This document shows positions 1 to 5,420 of a stretch of DNA of 7,653 bases, piece by piece. This DNA comes from a bacterium (lineage in GTDB: Bacteria; Zhuqueibacterota; Zhuqueibacteria; Thermofontimicrobiales; Thermofontimicrobiaceae), in contig JALOPY010000101.1 in assembly GCA_025453735.1 (NCBI GenBank), positions 1 to 7,653 on the forward strand, written 5' to 3'. Numbering within the stretch: the stretch's first letter is position 1; every line of letters begins with the position of its first letter. Made by a program: the position numbers and the translations under genes. The notes under the pieces are model-generated. The model had not been told where the DNA came from and did not search any database. It saw nothing but the letters and a program-made list of their open reading frames with translations.

Positions 1-722
1 AAACTATAGGTTCCTCCCAAATGAATCGCCAATGCGATTAACACAACCATTGCATATTTTATCAACGTGATCAAAATCGAATAACCGAATCGTCCTGTCA
101 CCGCAGCCATGAGGGCAAAAACACCGTAAGGCGCCACTTTCATGATGAGATGAACCAATTGAATGATGGCTTCATTCAATCCATCCAGAAAGCTGATTAC
201 AGGCTGGGAACGAGCCGATGGCAGATAGGTCAGGGCGATGCCCAGAGCCAGAGCGAAGAAGATCAATCCCAACATATCGCCATCCGCCATGGCCCGAATT
301 GGATTGGTCGGGATGATCTGGAGCAGCACGTCGATCACCCTGGGTTTATTCTCCATGGCTTTTGCCAACTGATCTTTGGAGCTCTCCTGGTAATCCTGCA
401 ACAATTTTGCCTTAACAGTCTCGTCCAGTCCTGAACCAGGCTGAATAGCATTTGCCAACAATAAGCCGATCGTGACCGCCAGAGCCGTAGTGAGGATATA
501 ATATGCAATCGTCTTCACCCCAATTCGTCCCAGTTTTTTGATGCTGCCAAGACTGGCCGTGCCGACCGCCAGCGAGGCAAACACTAACGGCACGACGACC
601 ATCGTGATCAGTCGAATAAAAGCTTTTCCCACTGGCTCGATCCAGACGGATTTGGGACCAAAGATCAAACCAAAGATAATTCCAGCGAAAAGTCCGATAG
701 ATATTTTGGTGTAAATTTTCAT
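1..722 (-). CDS. Dicarboxylate/glutamate:cation symporter (SDF/DAACS family), C-terminus beyond left edge
   Basis: Inner-membrane secondary transporter that takes up glutamate, aspartate or C4-dicarboxylates with Na+ or H+; the exact substrate cannot be told here. Read from the ATG at 722, the frame stays open to the left edge and gives 240 codons. Family hallmarks are visible: a first membrane helix at about residues 5-21; the KAFIRLITMVVVPLVFASL block (33-51) with GxxSLGSIKKLGRIG (54-68) after it; a third helix at 70-92; the TNPIRAMADGDMLGLIFFA stretch (139-157); and KVAPYGVFALMA (195-206). Family members are about 400-450 residues, so roughly the last 180 residues, with the two re-entrant hairpins and the substrate/cation site, are outside the window. 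The charged loop at about 93-130 is the usual variable extracellular loop. Only a weak AAGAAAG ribosome site precedes the ATG. The hairpin at 792-832 separates it from the gene upstream, so it probably has its own promoter. Family assignment is very secure. Confidence 0.95.
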   Translation of the reverse strand, partial: MKIYTKISIGLFAGIIFGLIFGPKSVWIEPVGKAFIRLITMVVVPLVFASLAVGTASLGSIKKLGRIGVKTIAYYILTTALAVTIGLLLANAIQPGSGLDETVKAKLLQDYQESSKDQLAKAMENKPRVIDVLLQIIPTNPIRAMADGDMLGLIFFALALGIALTYLPSARSQPVISFLDGLNEAIIQLVHLIMKVAPYGVFALMAAVTGRFGYSILITLIKYAMVVLIALAIHLGGTYS

Positions 723-791
723 AACGCTTTCTTGAAATTAAAAGGGTGCATTCGCTCAATTAGTTTTAGCCTTCATGATCAAGAAATTGAT

Positions 792-832
792 GCACTGATT
801 CCATCCTGATCAAAGCGGGATGGAATCAGTGC
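792..832 (-). terminator. Perfect 15-bp hairpin, probable terminator of the 863-1198 gene
   Basis: The arms 792-806 (GCACTGATTCCATCC) and 818-832 are exact reverse complements, enclosing an 11-nt loop. It lies 30 nt past the stop of the upstream minus-strand gene and 70 nt before the symporter start. On the minus strand the stem is followed by ATCAATTTCTT, which is U-rich but not an uninterrupted U-run. It could therefore be a weak intrinsic terminator, an mRNA-stabilising hairpin, or a bidirectional element. Confidence 0.65.
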
Positions 833-862
833 GAAAATTCAATTGTTAATCAGGATAGCATT

Positions 863-1198
863 TCAGGATCTCAAATCTTCTGGAAAATAGCGGCAGAACA
901 AAATATCAGTAAAGAAAACAGCATCAGATTGGTGCGTACAAATATCGCGTTTATTCAGTTCTGCTTCGACCGTTTGCCAGGTGTCCTGCCAATTATTGAT
1001 CGCTTCAAGTTGTTGAATGAAGTCATCATAAGCTTTCTCATCGTTTCTAAATATCTTTTTTACTATTTGCTTTTTCTGATTTGGTGCAATCAGAGATTGC
1101 AACGATGCTAAATTTTTCTGACTTTTATCAATGAGATTCTTAACTTTTATTGTTTTATTATAAAAAGAGCCAGTATGACGATGAAGAATTTCGACCAT
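863..1198 (-). CDS. Hypothetical protein, 111 residues, helical
   Basis: I do not recognise a family. The start is set at the ATG at 1198 because an exact AGGAGG lies 6 nt upstream (1205-1210); an in-frame ATG at 1222 lies upstream of that site and would add eight residues with no ribosome site of its own. The product (MVEILHRHTGSFYNK...) begins with a basic segment, then has a Lys/Gln-rich, likely helical middle at about residues 18-70 and an acidic, aromatic part with NNWQDTWQTVEAEL. The C-terminus is CTHQSDAVFFTDILFCRYFPEDLRS-like, with two Cys residues. There is no signal peptide or membrane segment, so it is probably cytoplasmic. It stands alone: a 309-bp gap holding a palindromic repeat lies upstream and a strong hairpin downstream. 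The strong ribosome site and the terminator support a real gene; function is unknown. Confidence 0.7.
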   Translation of the reverse strand: MVEILHRHTGSFYNKTIKVKNLIDKSQKNLASLQSLIAPNQKKQIVKKIFRNDEKAYDDFIQQLEAINNWQDTWQTVEAELNKRDICTHQSDAVFFTDILFCRYFPEDLRS

Positions 1199-1204
1199 AG
1201 TTGT

Positions 1205-1210
1205 CCTCCT
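1205..1210 (-). promoter_or_regulatory. Shine-Dalgarno AGGAGG that fixes the start at 1198
   Basis: Minus-strand AGGAGG followed by six bases (ACAACT) and ATG. It rules in favour of the 111-residue reading over the longer one beginning at 1222. Confidence 0.85.
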
Positions 1211-1212
1211 AA

Positions 1213-1230
1213 GATGAATCATGCTTCATC
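1213..1230. repeat. 18-bp near-perfect palindrome next to a ribosome site
   Basis: GATGAATCATGCTTCATC pairs at 16 of 18 positions: GATGAA/TTCATC arms and an inner CATG. It sits 2 nt upstream of the AGGAGG of the 111-residue gene. It could be a transcription-factor operator or a small 5'-UTR hairpin. No regulator family can be named from it. Confidence 0.4.
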
Positions 1231-1306
1231 AAAATTGAATAGTTAATGAAAGAATCAATCATCCATTAGACTCATTAGGATTTGCCATGCAACATGGTTC
1301 AAGAAT

Positions 1307-1388
1307 GTCATTGCGAGCGAAGCGAAGTCGCACCTTCGGCTTCGTCGCCCTCCAGAGGCGGACTTTCAGCTTCGCACCTCGCAATGAC
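1307..1388. repeat. 82-bp palindromic intergenic element bounded by GTCATTGCGAG
   Basis: The ends 1307-1317 (GTCATTGCGAG) and 1378-1388 (CTCGCAATGAC) are perfect 11-bp inverted repeats. Inside, GCGAAG at 1318-1323 pairs with CTTCGC at 1370-1375, and the core repeats CGAAG/CTTCG motifs in both directions, so the whole element can fold into a branched hairpin. It is far more GC-rich than the AT-rich DNA around it. Elements with a GTCATTGCGAG...CAATGAC outline are a known type of dispersed, non-coding palindromic repeat in many bacterial genomes. No transposase or open reading frame lies within it. The rest of the 1199-1507 gap shows nothing else I can support. Confidence 0.7.
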
Positions 1389-1497
1389 TAAACAGTGTTA
1401 CATTTCAATCCATAATGAGGTTAACTTATTTTTGGAAGACTGATTATCCAGGATTTTTTTATAGAAATAAAAAGATATTCCTCAAAGCCAGAAATTC

Positions 1498-1527
1498 AAA
1501 AAAAAATCTATCGGGAGCGCCCAATAG
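1498..1527 (-). terminator. Intrinsic terminator overlapping the end of the 60-residue gene
   Basis: On the minus strand CTATTGGG (1527-1520) pairs with CCCGATAG (1515-1508), seven Watson-Crick pairs and one G-U, around a CGCT tetraloop. An A and a run of nine T residues (1506-1498) follow. This is a textbook Rho-independent terminator. The second arm contains the TAG stop codon of the gene. Confidence 0.85.
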
Positions 1528-1690
1528 TTTTTACCTTTGATTTGCTGTTAAGAATATCAGGCGTCTTATTATCGACAGGTCTTGGGATTTTTTTGTAATC
1601 CTTCTTGGAAAAGAGAACCATAAAAAATGCATAGAACATCAGTCCCATAAAAAGAATACCCACGCCGATCAAGAGAATATTGGTGAACAT
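1508..1690 (-). CDS. Small single-pass membrane protein, 60 residues
   Basis: Not recognised as a named family. Residues about 4-28 (NILLIGVGILFMGLMFYAFF and the next few residues) form one strongly hydrophobic helix. A basic, hydrophilic tail rich in Lys, Arg, Pro and Asn follows (SKKDYKKIPRPVDNK...), which by the positive-inside rule should face the cytoplasm, with the N-terminus outside. The ATG at 1690 has GGAGAG six nt upstream (1697-1702), and the gene ends inside a strong intrinsic terminator, so it is very probably expressed. The last six codons (TIGRSR) are largely formed by the terminator arms. Size and layout resemble the small accessory subunits of respiratory or transport complexes, but no partner gene is adjacent and no function is assigned. 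Confidence 0.8.
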   Translation of the reverse strand: MFTNILLIGVGILFMGLMFYAFFMVLFSKKDYKKIPRPVDNKTPDILNSKSKVKTIGRSR

Positions 1691-1780
1691 AGTAATCTCT
1701 CCAAAATATCAAAAGTGAATAGTCAGGGACGTGAATTAAATAACTTTCCCATTTACGAATGAGCTTTGTTCATAGAAAGT

Positions 1781-1809
1781 CAAGATTGCTTAATCAAATG
1801 AGTAACGTA
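1781..1809 (-). promoter_or_regulatory. Weak sigma-70-like promoter candidate for the 60-residue gene
   Basis: On the minus strand TTGATT is followed by 17 nt and TATGAA, about 90 nt before the start at 1690. Both boxes have two mismatches to consensus in AT-rich DNA, so chance is a real possibility. Coordinates are approximate to a few bases. Confidence 0.25.
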
Positions 1810-1872
1810 ATTAATTCACAGTCCTTAATTTGTAGTTAATATAAAAATAGATATTTTTAGAAGAAGTTATGT

Positions 1873-2232
1873 TCAGCCTTCTTCGGTGTGCTCGCTCAGC
1901 GGGAATTTGTAGCAAATGTAAGGTAGGTTAAAAATGAGTTCGTTCTGCAGGATATATTTTTTTTTAGTCAGGTATTCAAAATGATTTAAACATGATTTCG
2001 TGTGAAGCTTGCCAAGAGTCAATAGTTTCTGGGGACGGGAATCAACGTCTTTTTGAGAATGATTTACACTGGCAAAACATTCATTGGATTGATCAAAAGC
2101 GGCAAAAGAATAATCTTTGACAGGATTTTTTGAAGCCAAATTGAATTCAAAAATAATTCTTTTTGGATAAAGGCTAATAAATAAATTAGCCATTAAGCAA
2201 AAGGTTAAAATGATTTTTAATGATTGTTTCAT
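1873..2232 (-). CDS. Hypothetical protein, 119 residues, possible signal peptide
   Basis: No family recognised. The N-terminus MKQSLKIILTFCLMANLFISLYP has a basic start and a hydrophobic core at about residues 6-21, which could be a secretion signal or an N-terminal anchor. There is no clear AXA cleavage site. The remainder is hydrophilic and Lys/Asn/Ser-rich, with Cys at about 52, 80 and 107 that could form disulfides if exported, and an acidic tail (SEHTEEG). No good Shine-Dalgarno site precedes the ATG at 2232, and an internal ATG at 2193 is no better. Codon use is AT-rich, like the flanking non-coding DNA and unlike sucCD. It could be a fast-evolving exported protein or a chance open frame; I lean slightly to real, because of the ordered N-terminus and its length. 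Confidence 0.5.
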   Translation of the reverse strand: MKQSLKIILTFCLMANLFISLYPKRIIFEFNLASKNPVKDYSFAAFDQSNECFASVNHSQKDVDSRPQKLLTLGKLHTKSCLNHFEYLTKKKYILQNELIFNLPYICYKFPLSEHTEEG

Positions 2233-2420
2233 AGTAATAGCTTTTGATCAGTTTGAAAACAAGTCATTAAACAGCAAGAAAAATTAAATAGTTCCATGAA
2301 TTGGTACCTGTTTTTATTGCAGCCAACTTTCAGGATTCGATGATTGATTGCATGCATCTCGCTGCAAACGTTCTAAAAATTGAACCTATAGTTCTGAGTA
2401 GCTGATATTTATTTATCACA

Positions 2421-2456
2421 CCACGCGGATCGAATCCCTGAGAATAATCCGCGTGG
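2421..2456 (-). terminator. Hairpin downstream of sucD, probable operon terminator
   Basis: The arms 2421-2430 (CCACGCGGAT) and 2447-2456 (ATCCGCGTGG) are perfect 10-bp complements around a 16-nt loop, beginning 16 nt after the sucD stop. The following minus-strand bases (TGTGATAAATAAATATC) are AU-rich without a U-run, so termination may be inefficient. The ACGCGGAT core is the same unit as in the sucC-sucD repeat, so the hairpin may be a related repeat copy. The rest of the 2233-2471 gap shows nothing else I can support. Confidence 0.6.
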
Positions 2457-2471
2457 AATGAATCGCATCAT

Positions 2472-3347
2472 TTATTTTCGCATTGCTTTTGCCACAGTTT
2501 TACCGATATCTGCCGGGCTTTCACAAACATGAACGCCTGCAGACCGCAGCGCTTCCATCTTCTCTGCCGCAGTTCCTTTGCCGCCGGCAATGATCGCTCC
2601 CGCGTGTCCCATGCGTCGTCCCGGAGGCGCAGTTCTGCCAGCAATAAAACTGACTACTGGTTTGGACATGTTTTCTTTCACAAATTTCGCTGCCTCTTCT
2701 TCCGCAGTGCCACCAATCTCGCCGATCATGACCACGGCTTTGGTTTCGGGATCCTGCTCAAACAATCTTAGCGCATCTACAAAATTGGTCCCGATCACGG
2801 GATCGCCGCCGATGCCGAGACAGGTTGTTTGTCCGATTCCCAGAATGGTCAATTGATGAACGGCTTCATACGTCAAAGTTCCACTGCGCGAGACAAGTCC
2901 CACTGAACCTTCTTTGTGAATAAATCCGGGCATGATCCCGACTTTGGCTTTGCCCGGTGAGATAACACCAGGGCAGTTGGGTCCCACCACTCTGGTGGGG
3001 CGATTTTTCAAGAATTCAAATACTTTTACCATATCCAGCGTGGGAATGCCTTCGGCAATACATACCACGACTCCAACACCGGCGCTGGCAGATTCAATGA
3101 CTGCATCTGCCGCAAACGCCGGGGGAACAAAAATAACTGCCGCATTGGCACCTTCTTTTAAAACAGCTTCAGCGACGGTATTGTAGACAGAAATTTTATC
3201 ATCAAATTTCTGGCCGCCTTTGCCCGGGGTGACGCCAGCAACGACTTTCGTTCCATACTCGATCATCTGGCGGGTGTGAAAAGTGCCCTCGCCGCCGGTG
3301 ATCCCCTGGACGACCAGACGGGTATTTTTATCGACTAAGATACTCAA
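2472..3347 (-). CDS. sucD: Succinyl-CoA synthetase, alpha subunit
   Basis: Alpha subunit of the ADP/GDP-forming succinyl-CoA ligase, which interconverts succinyl-CoA and succinate with substrate-level phosphorylation in the TCA cycle; cytoplasmic, working with SucC. The 291 residues match the usual length of about 290. Visible hallmarks: the CoA-binding Rossmann segment with GITGGEGTFHT (15-25); VGPNCPG (121-127); VSRSGTLTYE (152-161); LGIGGDPVIGT (177-187); and the phosphohistidine loop GRRMGHAGAIIAGGKGTA, in which His248 is the phosphorylated residue. The start is TTG at 3347-3345: GGAGG lies 7 nt upstream (3355-3359), and the codon two positions before the TTG is an in-frame TAG, so no longer reading exists. 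It lies 137 nt after sucC on the same strand, an unusually wide gap filled with a repeat, and a hairpin follows it. Intact and certain. Confidence 0.98.
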   Translation of the reverse strand: MSILVDKNTRLVVQGITGGEGTFHTRQMIEYGTKVVAGVTPGKGGQKFDDKISVYNTVAEAVLKEGANAAVIFVPPAFAADAVIESASAGVGVVVCIAEGIPTLDMVKVFEFLKNRPTRVVGPNCPGVISPGKAKVGIMPGFIHKEGSVGLVSRSGTLTYEAVHQLTILGIGQTTCLGIGGDPVIGTNFVDALRLFEQDPETKAVVMIGEIGGTAEEEAAKFVKENMSKPVVSFIAGRTAPPGRRMGHAGAIIAGGKGTAAEKMEALRSAGVHVCESPADIGKTVAKAMRK

Positions 3348-3354
3348 TTTCTAT

Positions 3355-3359
3355 CCTCC
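3355..3359 (-). promoter_or_regulatory. Shine-Dalgarno GGAGG for the TTG start of sucD
   Basis: GGAGG, then seven bases (ATAGAAA), then TTG. It decides the start, since no ATG or GTG is available nearby and an in-frame TAG immediately precedes. Confidence 0.85.
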
Positions 3360-3372
3360 AATTTATATTATA

Positions 3373-3461
3373 GAACGCGGATGACGCGGATTTAGCGGAT
3401 TAACACGGATTTTATTTTTTCTTTACCTGCAAAATCAGTGTCATCTTTGTAATCCGTGTTC
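3373..3461. repeat. Tandem plus inverted CGCGGAT repeat between sucC and sucD
   Basis: On the plus strand CGCGGAT (3376-3382), CGCGGAT (3385-3391), AGCGGAT (3394-3400) and CACGGAT (3404-3410) follow one another at 9-10 bp. After a T-rich spacer the unit recurs in inverted, degenerate form up to AATCCGTGTTC (3451-3461), which pairs with GAACGCGGATG at 3373-3383. The element fills most of the 137-bp sucC-sucD gap and will be transcribed as part of the pair. It is non-coding. Similar CACGGATT-type arrays are, as I recall, dispersed repeats in a number of bacterial genomes. Confidence 0.7.
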
Positions 3462-3484
3462 CATGAATTCAATTTTCTTAGAAA

Positions 3485-4648
3485 TTAATTTGCTAATGCT
3501 TCGACCACACGCTGCGCCGCTTCTTGAAACGAATTGGCAACGAGAAATTTCAAGCCGGATTTATTCAAAATCTGAGCGGCTTCTTCAGCATTGGTGCCAG
3601 CCAGGCGAACGATCATCGGAACATTTACGCTGATTTTTTTCGCGGCTTCCACCACGCCGGTTGCCACTCGATCGCAACGGACGATGCCGCCAAAAATATT
3701 GATCAGCACAGCTTTGACATTGGGATCGCCGAGAATGATCTTAAATCCATTTTCGACAGTCTCAGCGCTGGCGCCGCCGCCAACATCGAGGAAGTTGGCA
3801 GGATTCCCGCCAGCCAATTTGATCAAATCCATGGTTGCCATTGCCAGTCCTGCGCCATTCACCATGCAGCCGACATTGCCATCCAGCTTGATGTAATTCA
3901 AATCATATTTTGATGCTTCAACTTCCAGTGGCGCTTCTTCATCGAAATCACGCAGCTCAACAATATCCTTATGCCGATAAAGCGCATTATCATCGATATT
4001 GATTTTGGCGTCTAAGGCGAGCACTCTGCCATCTTTCGTGACGACCAGCGGATTAATTTCAGCCAATGAGGCATCGACCGCAATGTAGGCATTGTAAAGC
4101 GCGGTGAGAAATTTTACCCCATTTTTAAATTGATCATCAACCAGTCCCAATCCAAATGCCAATTTTCTCGCCTGGAACGGCATAAATCCCACTGCCGGAT
4201 CGATCCATTCTTTGAGAATTTTTTCTGGTGATTCTGCAGCGACTTTTTCGATTTCGACACCCCCTTCGGTGCTAACCATATAGACCAACTGGGATTTGGC
4301 GCGATCCAAAACGATGCCGGCATAGAGCTCCCGTTCAATTGCTAATCCCTGTTCCACTAAAATTCGTTTGACAATTTTTCCCTCTGGTCCAGTTTGATGC
4401 GTGACCAGTTTCATGCCTAAAATTTTGCTGGCGATTGCTTCAGCTTCGTTAGGGTTTTTCGCCAGCTTCACGCCGCCGCCTTTGCCGCGACCGCCAGCAT
4501 GAATCTGCGCCTTGACAACAACAGTCCCACCGCCCAGCTCTTCCGCGATCTTTCTGGCTTCCTGTGCAGTAAAAGCGACTTTTCCATCTGGCACCGGGAC
4601 ATTAAATTTTCGTAAGATGTCTTTTCCCTGATACTCGTGTATTTTCAT
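3485..4648 (-). CDS. sucC: Succinyl-CoA synthetase, beta subunit
   Basis: Beta subunit of succinyl-CoA ligase; binds the nucleotide in an ATP-grasp domain and contributes the succinate site at the interface with SucD. The 387 residues equal the normal family length (388 in E. coli). Seen in order: MKIHEYQGKDILRKF (1-15), the nucleotide loop KAQIHAGGRGKGGGVKLA (46-63), the Mg2+-ligand motif EINPLVV (197-203, with Asn199) and Asp213, then the CoA-ligase domain with CMVNGAGLAMATMD (261-274, Asn264), NFLDVGGGA (285-293) and INIFGGIVRCD (316-326). All expected residues are present. The ATG at 4648 has GAGGAGG four nt upstream (4653-4659). It is co-directional with sucD and probably co-transcribed with it. 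A 153-bp gap carrying a repeat separates it from the ferritin gene upstream; no convincing promoter was picked out there. Confidence 0.98.
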   Translation of the reverse strand: MKIHEYQGKDILRKFNVPVPDGKVAFTAQEARKIAEELGGGTVVVKAQIHAGGRGKGGGVKLAKNPNEAEAIASKILGMKLVTHQTGPEGKIVKRILVEQGLAIERELYAGIVLDRAKSQLVYMVSTEGGVEIEKVAAESPEKILKEWIDPAVGFMPFQARKLAFGLGLVDDQFKNGVKFLTALYNAYIAVDASLAEINPLVVTKDGRVLALDAKINIDDNALYRHKDIVELRDFDEEAPLEVEASKYDLNYIKLDGNVGCMVNGAGLAMATMDLIKLAGGNPANFLDVGGGASAETVENGFKIILGDPNVKAVLINIFGGIVRCDRVATGVVEAAKKISVNVPMIVRLAGTNAEEAAQILNKSGLKFLVANSFQEAAQRVVEALAN

Positions 4649-4661
4649 TACGCCTCCTCAC

Positions 4662-4790
4662 AAAAAGTGCCTAAAGTGATCTAAAGTGTAAAGTGACTAA
4701 AGTTAGCAATAATCAAAGTTGATGGTGTCGAAATAATGTCCAGGTGCAGCAACTTTAACTCACTTAATTCACTTTATGAACTCTAAACTC
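4662..4790. repeat. Tandem plus inverted CTAAAGTG repeat upstream of sucC
   Basis: On the plus strand AAAAAGTG (4662-4669), CTAAAGTG (4671-4678), CTAAAGTG (4681-4688), TAAAGTG (4689-4695) and CTAAAGTT (4697-4704) form an array with a 7-10 bp period. About 45 bp further on the unit returns inverted as CAACTTTAA, CACTTAA, CACTTTA and CTCTAAACTC (4750-4790). The layout copies that of the sucC-sucD element with a different unit. It fills almost the whole gap between the ferritin and sucC genes and is non-coding. Confidence 0.65.
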
Positions 4791-4801
4791 CGTTAATTTG
4801 A

Positions 4802-5314
4802 TTATAACCGTATTTTCTTAATATCTTCCTTCATCCGATTAATATCGGTGATCCAATCCTCAATGTCCTGCTCGTGCTCCAGTTCTTCATTCAGGATGGT
4901 TGTCGCCATCTGGTGAGTGCTGTGATCTTTGCCATTGGTGAAATCGGCGATCCCTTTATATCTTTGAATCGCACAACGTTCGCCAGTTAAATTCTGATTC
5001 AGGATTACCTCAACGTAAGGATCGGATGGCACCTCATAAGCGCATTTGCTGAGCTTCATCCAATCTGCCGGGGTGAGAACTGGGGTGCCGCCGAGCTGAA
5101 TAATTCGATTAACGACCATAACAGCATGATTTAACTCCTGAGTGGCATGAACCAGCAGCTCGGGTTCGATTTCGCTGCGCATCGGGCCTTCCATCATCCG
5201 AGCCCCAATCCAATACTGATAGTAGGCAAGCCATTCTTCACACAACGCTTCGTTCAGCATCTGGATCAATTTGTCCACCTTGACGCCTGAAATTTCAACA
5301 CCTATTTTTCCCAT
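4802..5314 (-). CDS. Dps-like ferritin (DPSL, 'thioferritin' type)
   Basis: Four-helix ferritin-like protein of 170 residues, expected to assemble into a small cage that oxidises and stores iron while consuming hydrogen peroxide. The di-iron ligands are in place: EE in NEALCEEWLAYYQYW (Glu26/Glu27), ExxH (Glu60, His63) in ATQELNHAV, Glu112 in TGERCAIQRYKG, and ExxH (Glu144, His147) in NEELEHEQD. This bacterioferritin-like site in a short Dps-sized chain, together with Cys91 and Cys114 in the positions of the Cys pair of archaeal and Bacteroides DPSL proteins (ACSDAY...EQCAIR in Sulfolobus, from memory), points to the DPSL branch rather than classical Dps or Bfr. An LVHATQELNHAVMVVNRIIQLGG stretch fits helix B. 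The start is the ATG at 5314, with GGAGG six nt upstream; an ATG at 5347 would add 11 residues with no ribosome site. A likely promoter precedes it, so it is probably a single-gene unit responding to oxidative or iron stress. Confidence 0.88.
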   Translation of the reverse strand: MGKIGVEISGVKVDKLIQMLNEALCEEWLAYYQYWIGARMMEGPMRSEIEPELLVHATQELNHAVMVVNRIIQLGGTPVLTPADWMKLSKCAYEVPSDPYVEVILNQNLTGERCAIQRYKGIADFTNGKDHSTHQMATTILNEELEHEQDIEDWITDINRMKEDIKKIRL

Positions 5315-5320
5315 AATAGA

Positions 5321-5325
5321 CCTCC
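5321..5325 (-). promoter_or_regulatory. Shine-Dalgarno GGAGG that fixes the ferritin start at 5314
   Basis: GGAGG, six bases (TCTATT), then ATG GGA AAA. The upstream in-frame ATG at 5347 lies before this site and reads through it. Confidence 0.85.
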
Positions 5326-5362
5326 GATGAATAAGTTTTTTGGACATACTTTTAATGCCATA

Positions 5363-5390
5363 AATATAGCACTTTTTATTAATAAATCAA
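5363..5390 (-). promoter_or_regulatory. Sigma-70-like promoter for the ferritin gene
   Basis: On the minus strand TTGATT (5390-5385), a 16-nt spacer and TATATT (5368-5363). The -10 box has one mismatch and the -35 two. The expected transcript start near 5356 would give a leader of about 40 nt containing the GGAGG site. The non-coding setting and correct spacing favour it, though the DNA is AT-rich. Confidence 0.5.
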
Positions 5391-5391
5391 A

Positions 5392-5403
5392 TTCAAATTT
5401 GAA
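5392..5403. promoter_or_regulatory. 12-bp perfect palindrome upstream of the ferritin promoter
   Basis: TTCAAATTTGAA is its own reverse complement and ends 2 bp upstream of the proposed -35 box. Position and symmetry suit an operator for a dimeric regulator. It does not match the Fur, PerR, OxyR or FNR consensus as I know them. Confidence 0.35.
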
Positions 5404-5420
5404 AGCATTTTTTTTTTGAA

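Noticed and set aside
150..434. 94-residue plus-strand open frame
   Set aside because: Antisense to the symporter coding sequence; low-complexity product without a ribosome site.
412..759. 115-residue minus-strand open frame
   Set aside because: It is out of frame with the symporter, whose conserved SDF-family sequence is read from 722 in another frame; the 115-residue product has no family features.
929..1111. 60-residue plus-strand open frame with hydrophobic tail
   Set aside because: Antisense to the 111-residue gene that has an exact AGGAGG; no ribosome site of its own seen.
1860..1884. 7-bp hairpin GAAGAAG/CTTCTTC at the end of the 119-residue gene
   Set aside because: Short AT-rich stem with an 11-nt loop and no U-run on the minus strand; too weak to call a terminator.
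2260..2420. Possible RNA gene between sucD and the 119-residue gene
   Set aside because: No tRNA-like fold, riboswitch core or long stem found by eye apart from the hairpin at 2421-2456.
3373..3461. Possible CRISPR array in the sucC-sucD gap
   Set aside because: Units are only 7-8 bp with 2-3 bp between them and there are no cas genes; this is not a repeat-spacer structure.
2529..3913. Several plus-strand open frames across sucD and sucC
   Set aside because: All are antisense shadows of highly conserved succinyl-CoA synthetase genes.
4114..4338. 74-residue minus-strand open frame
   Set aside because: Lies in another frame inside sucC, which is intact.
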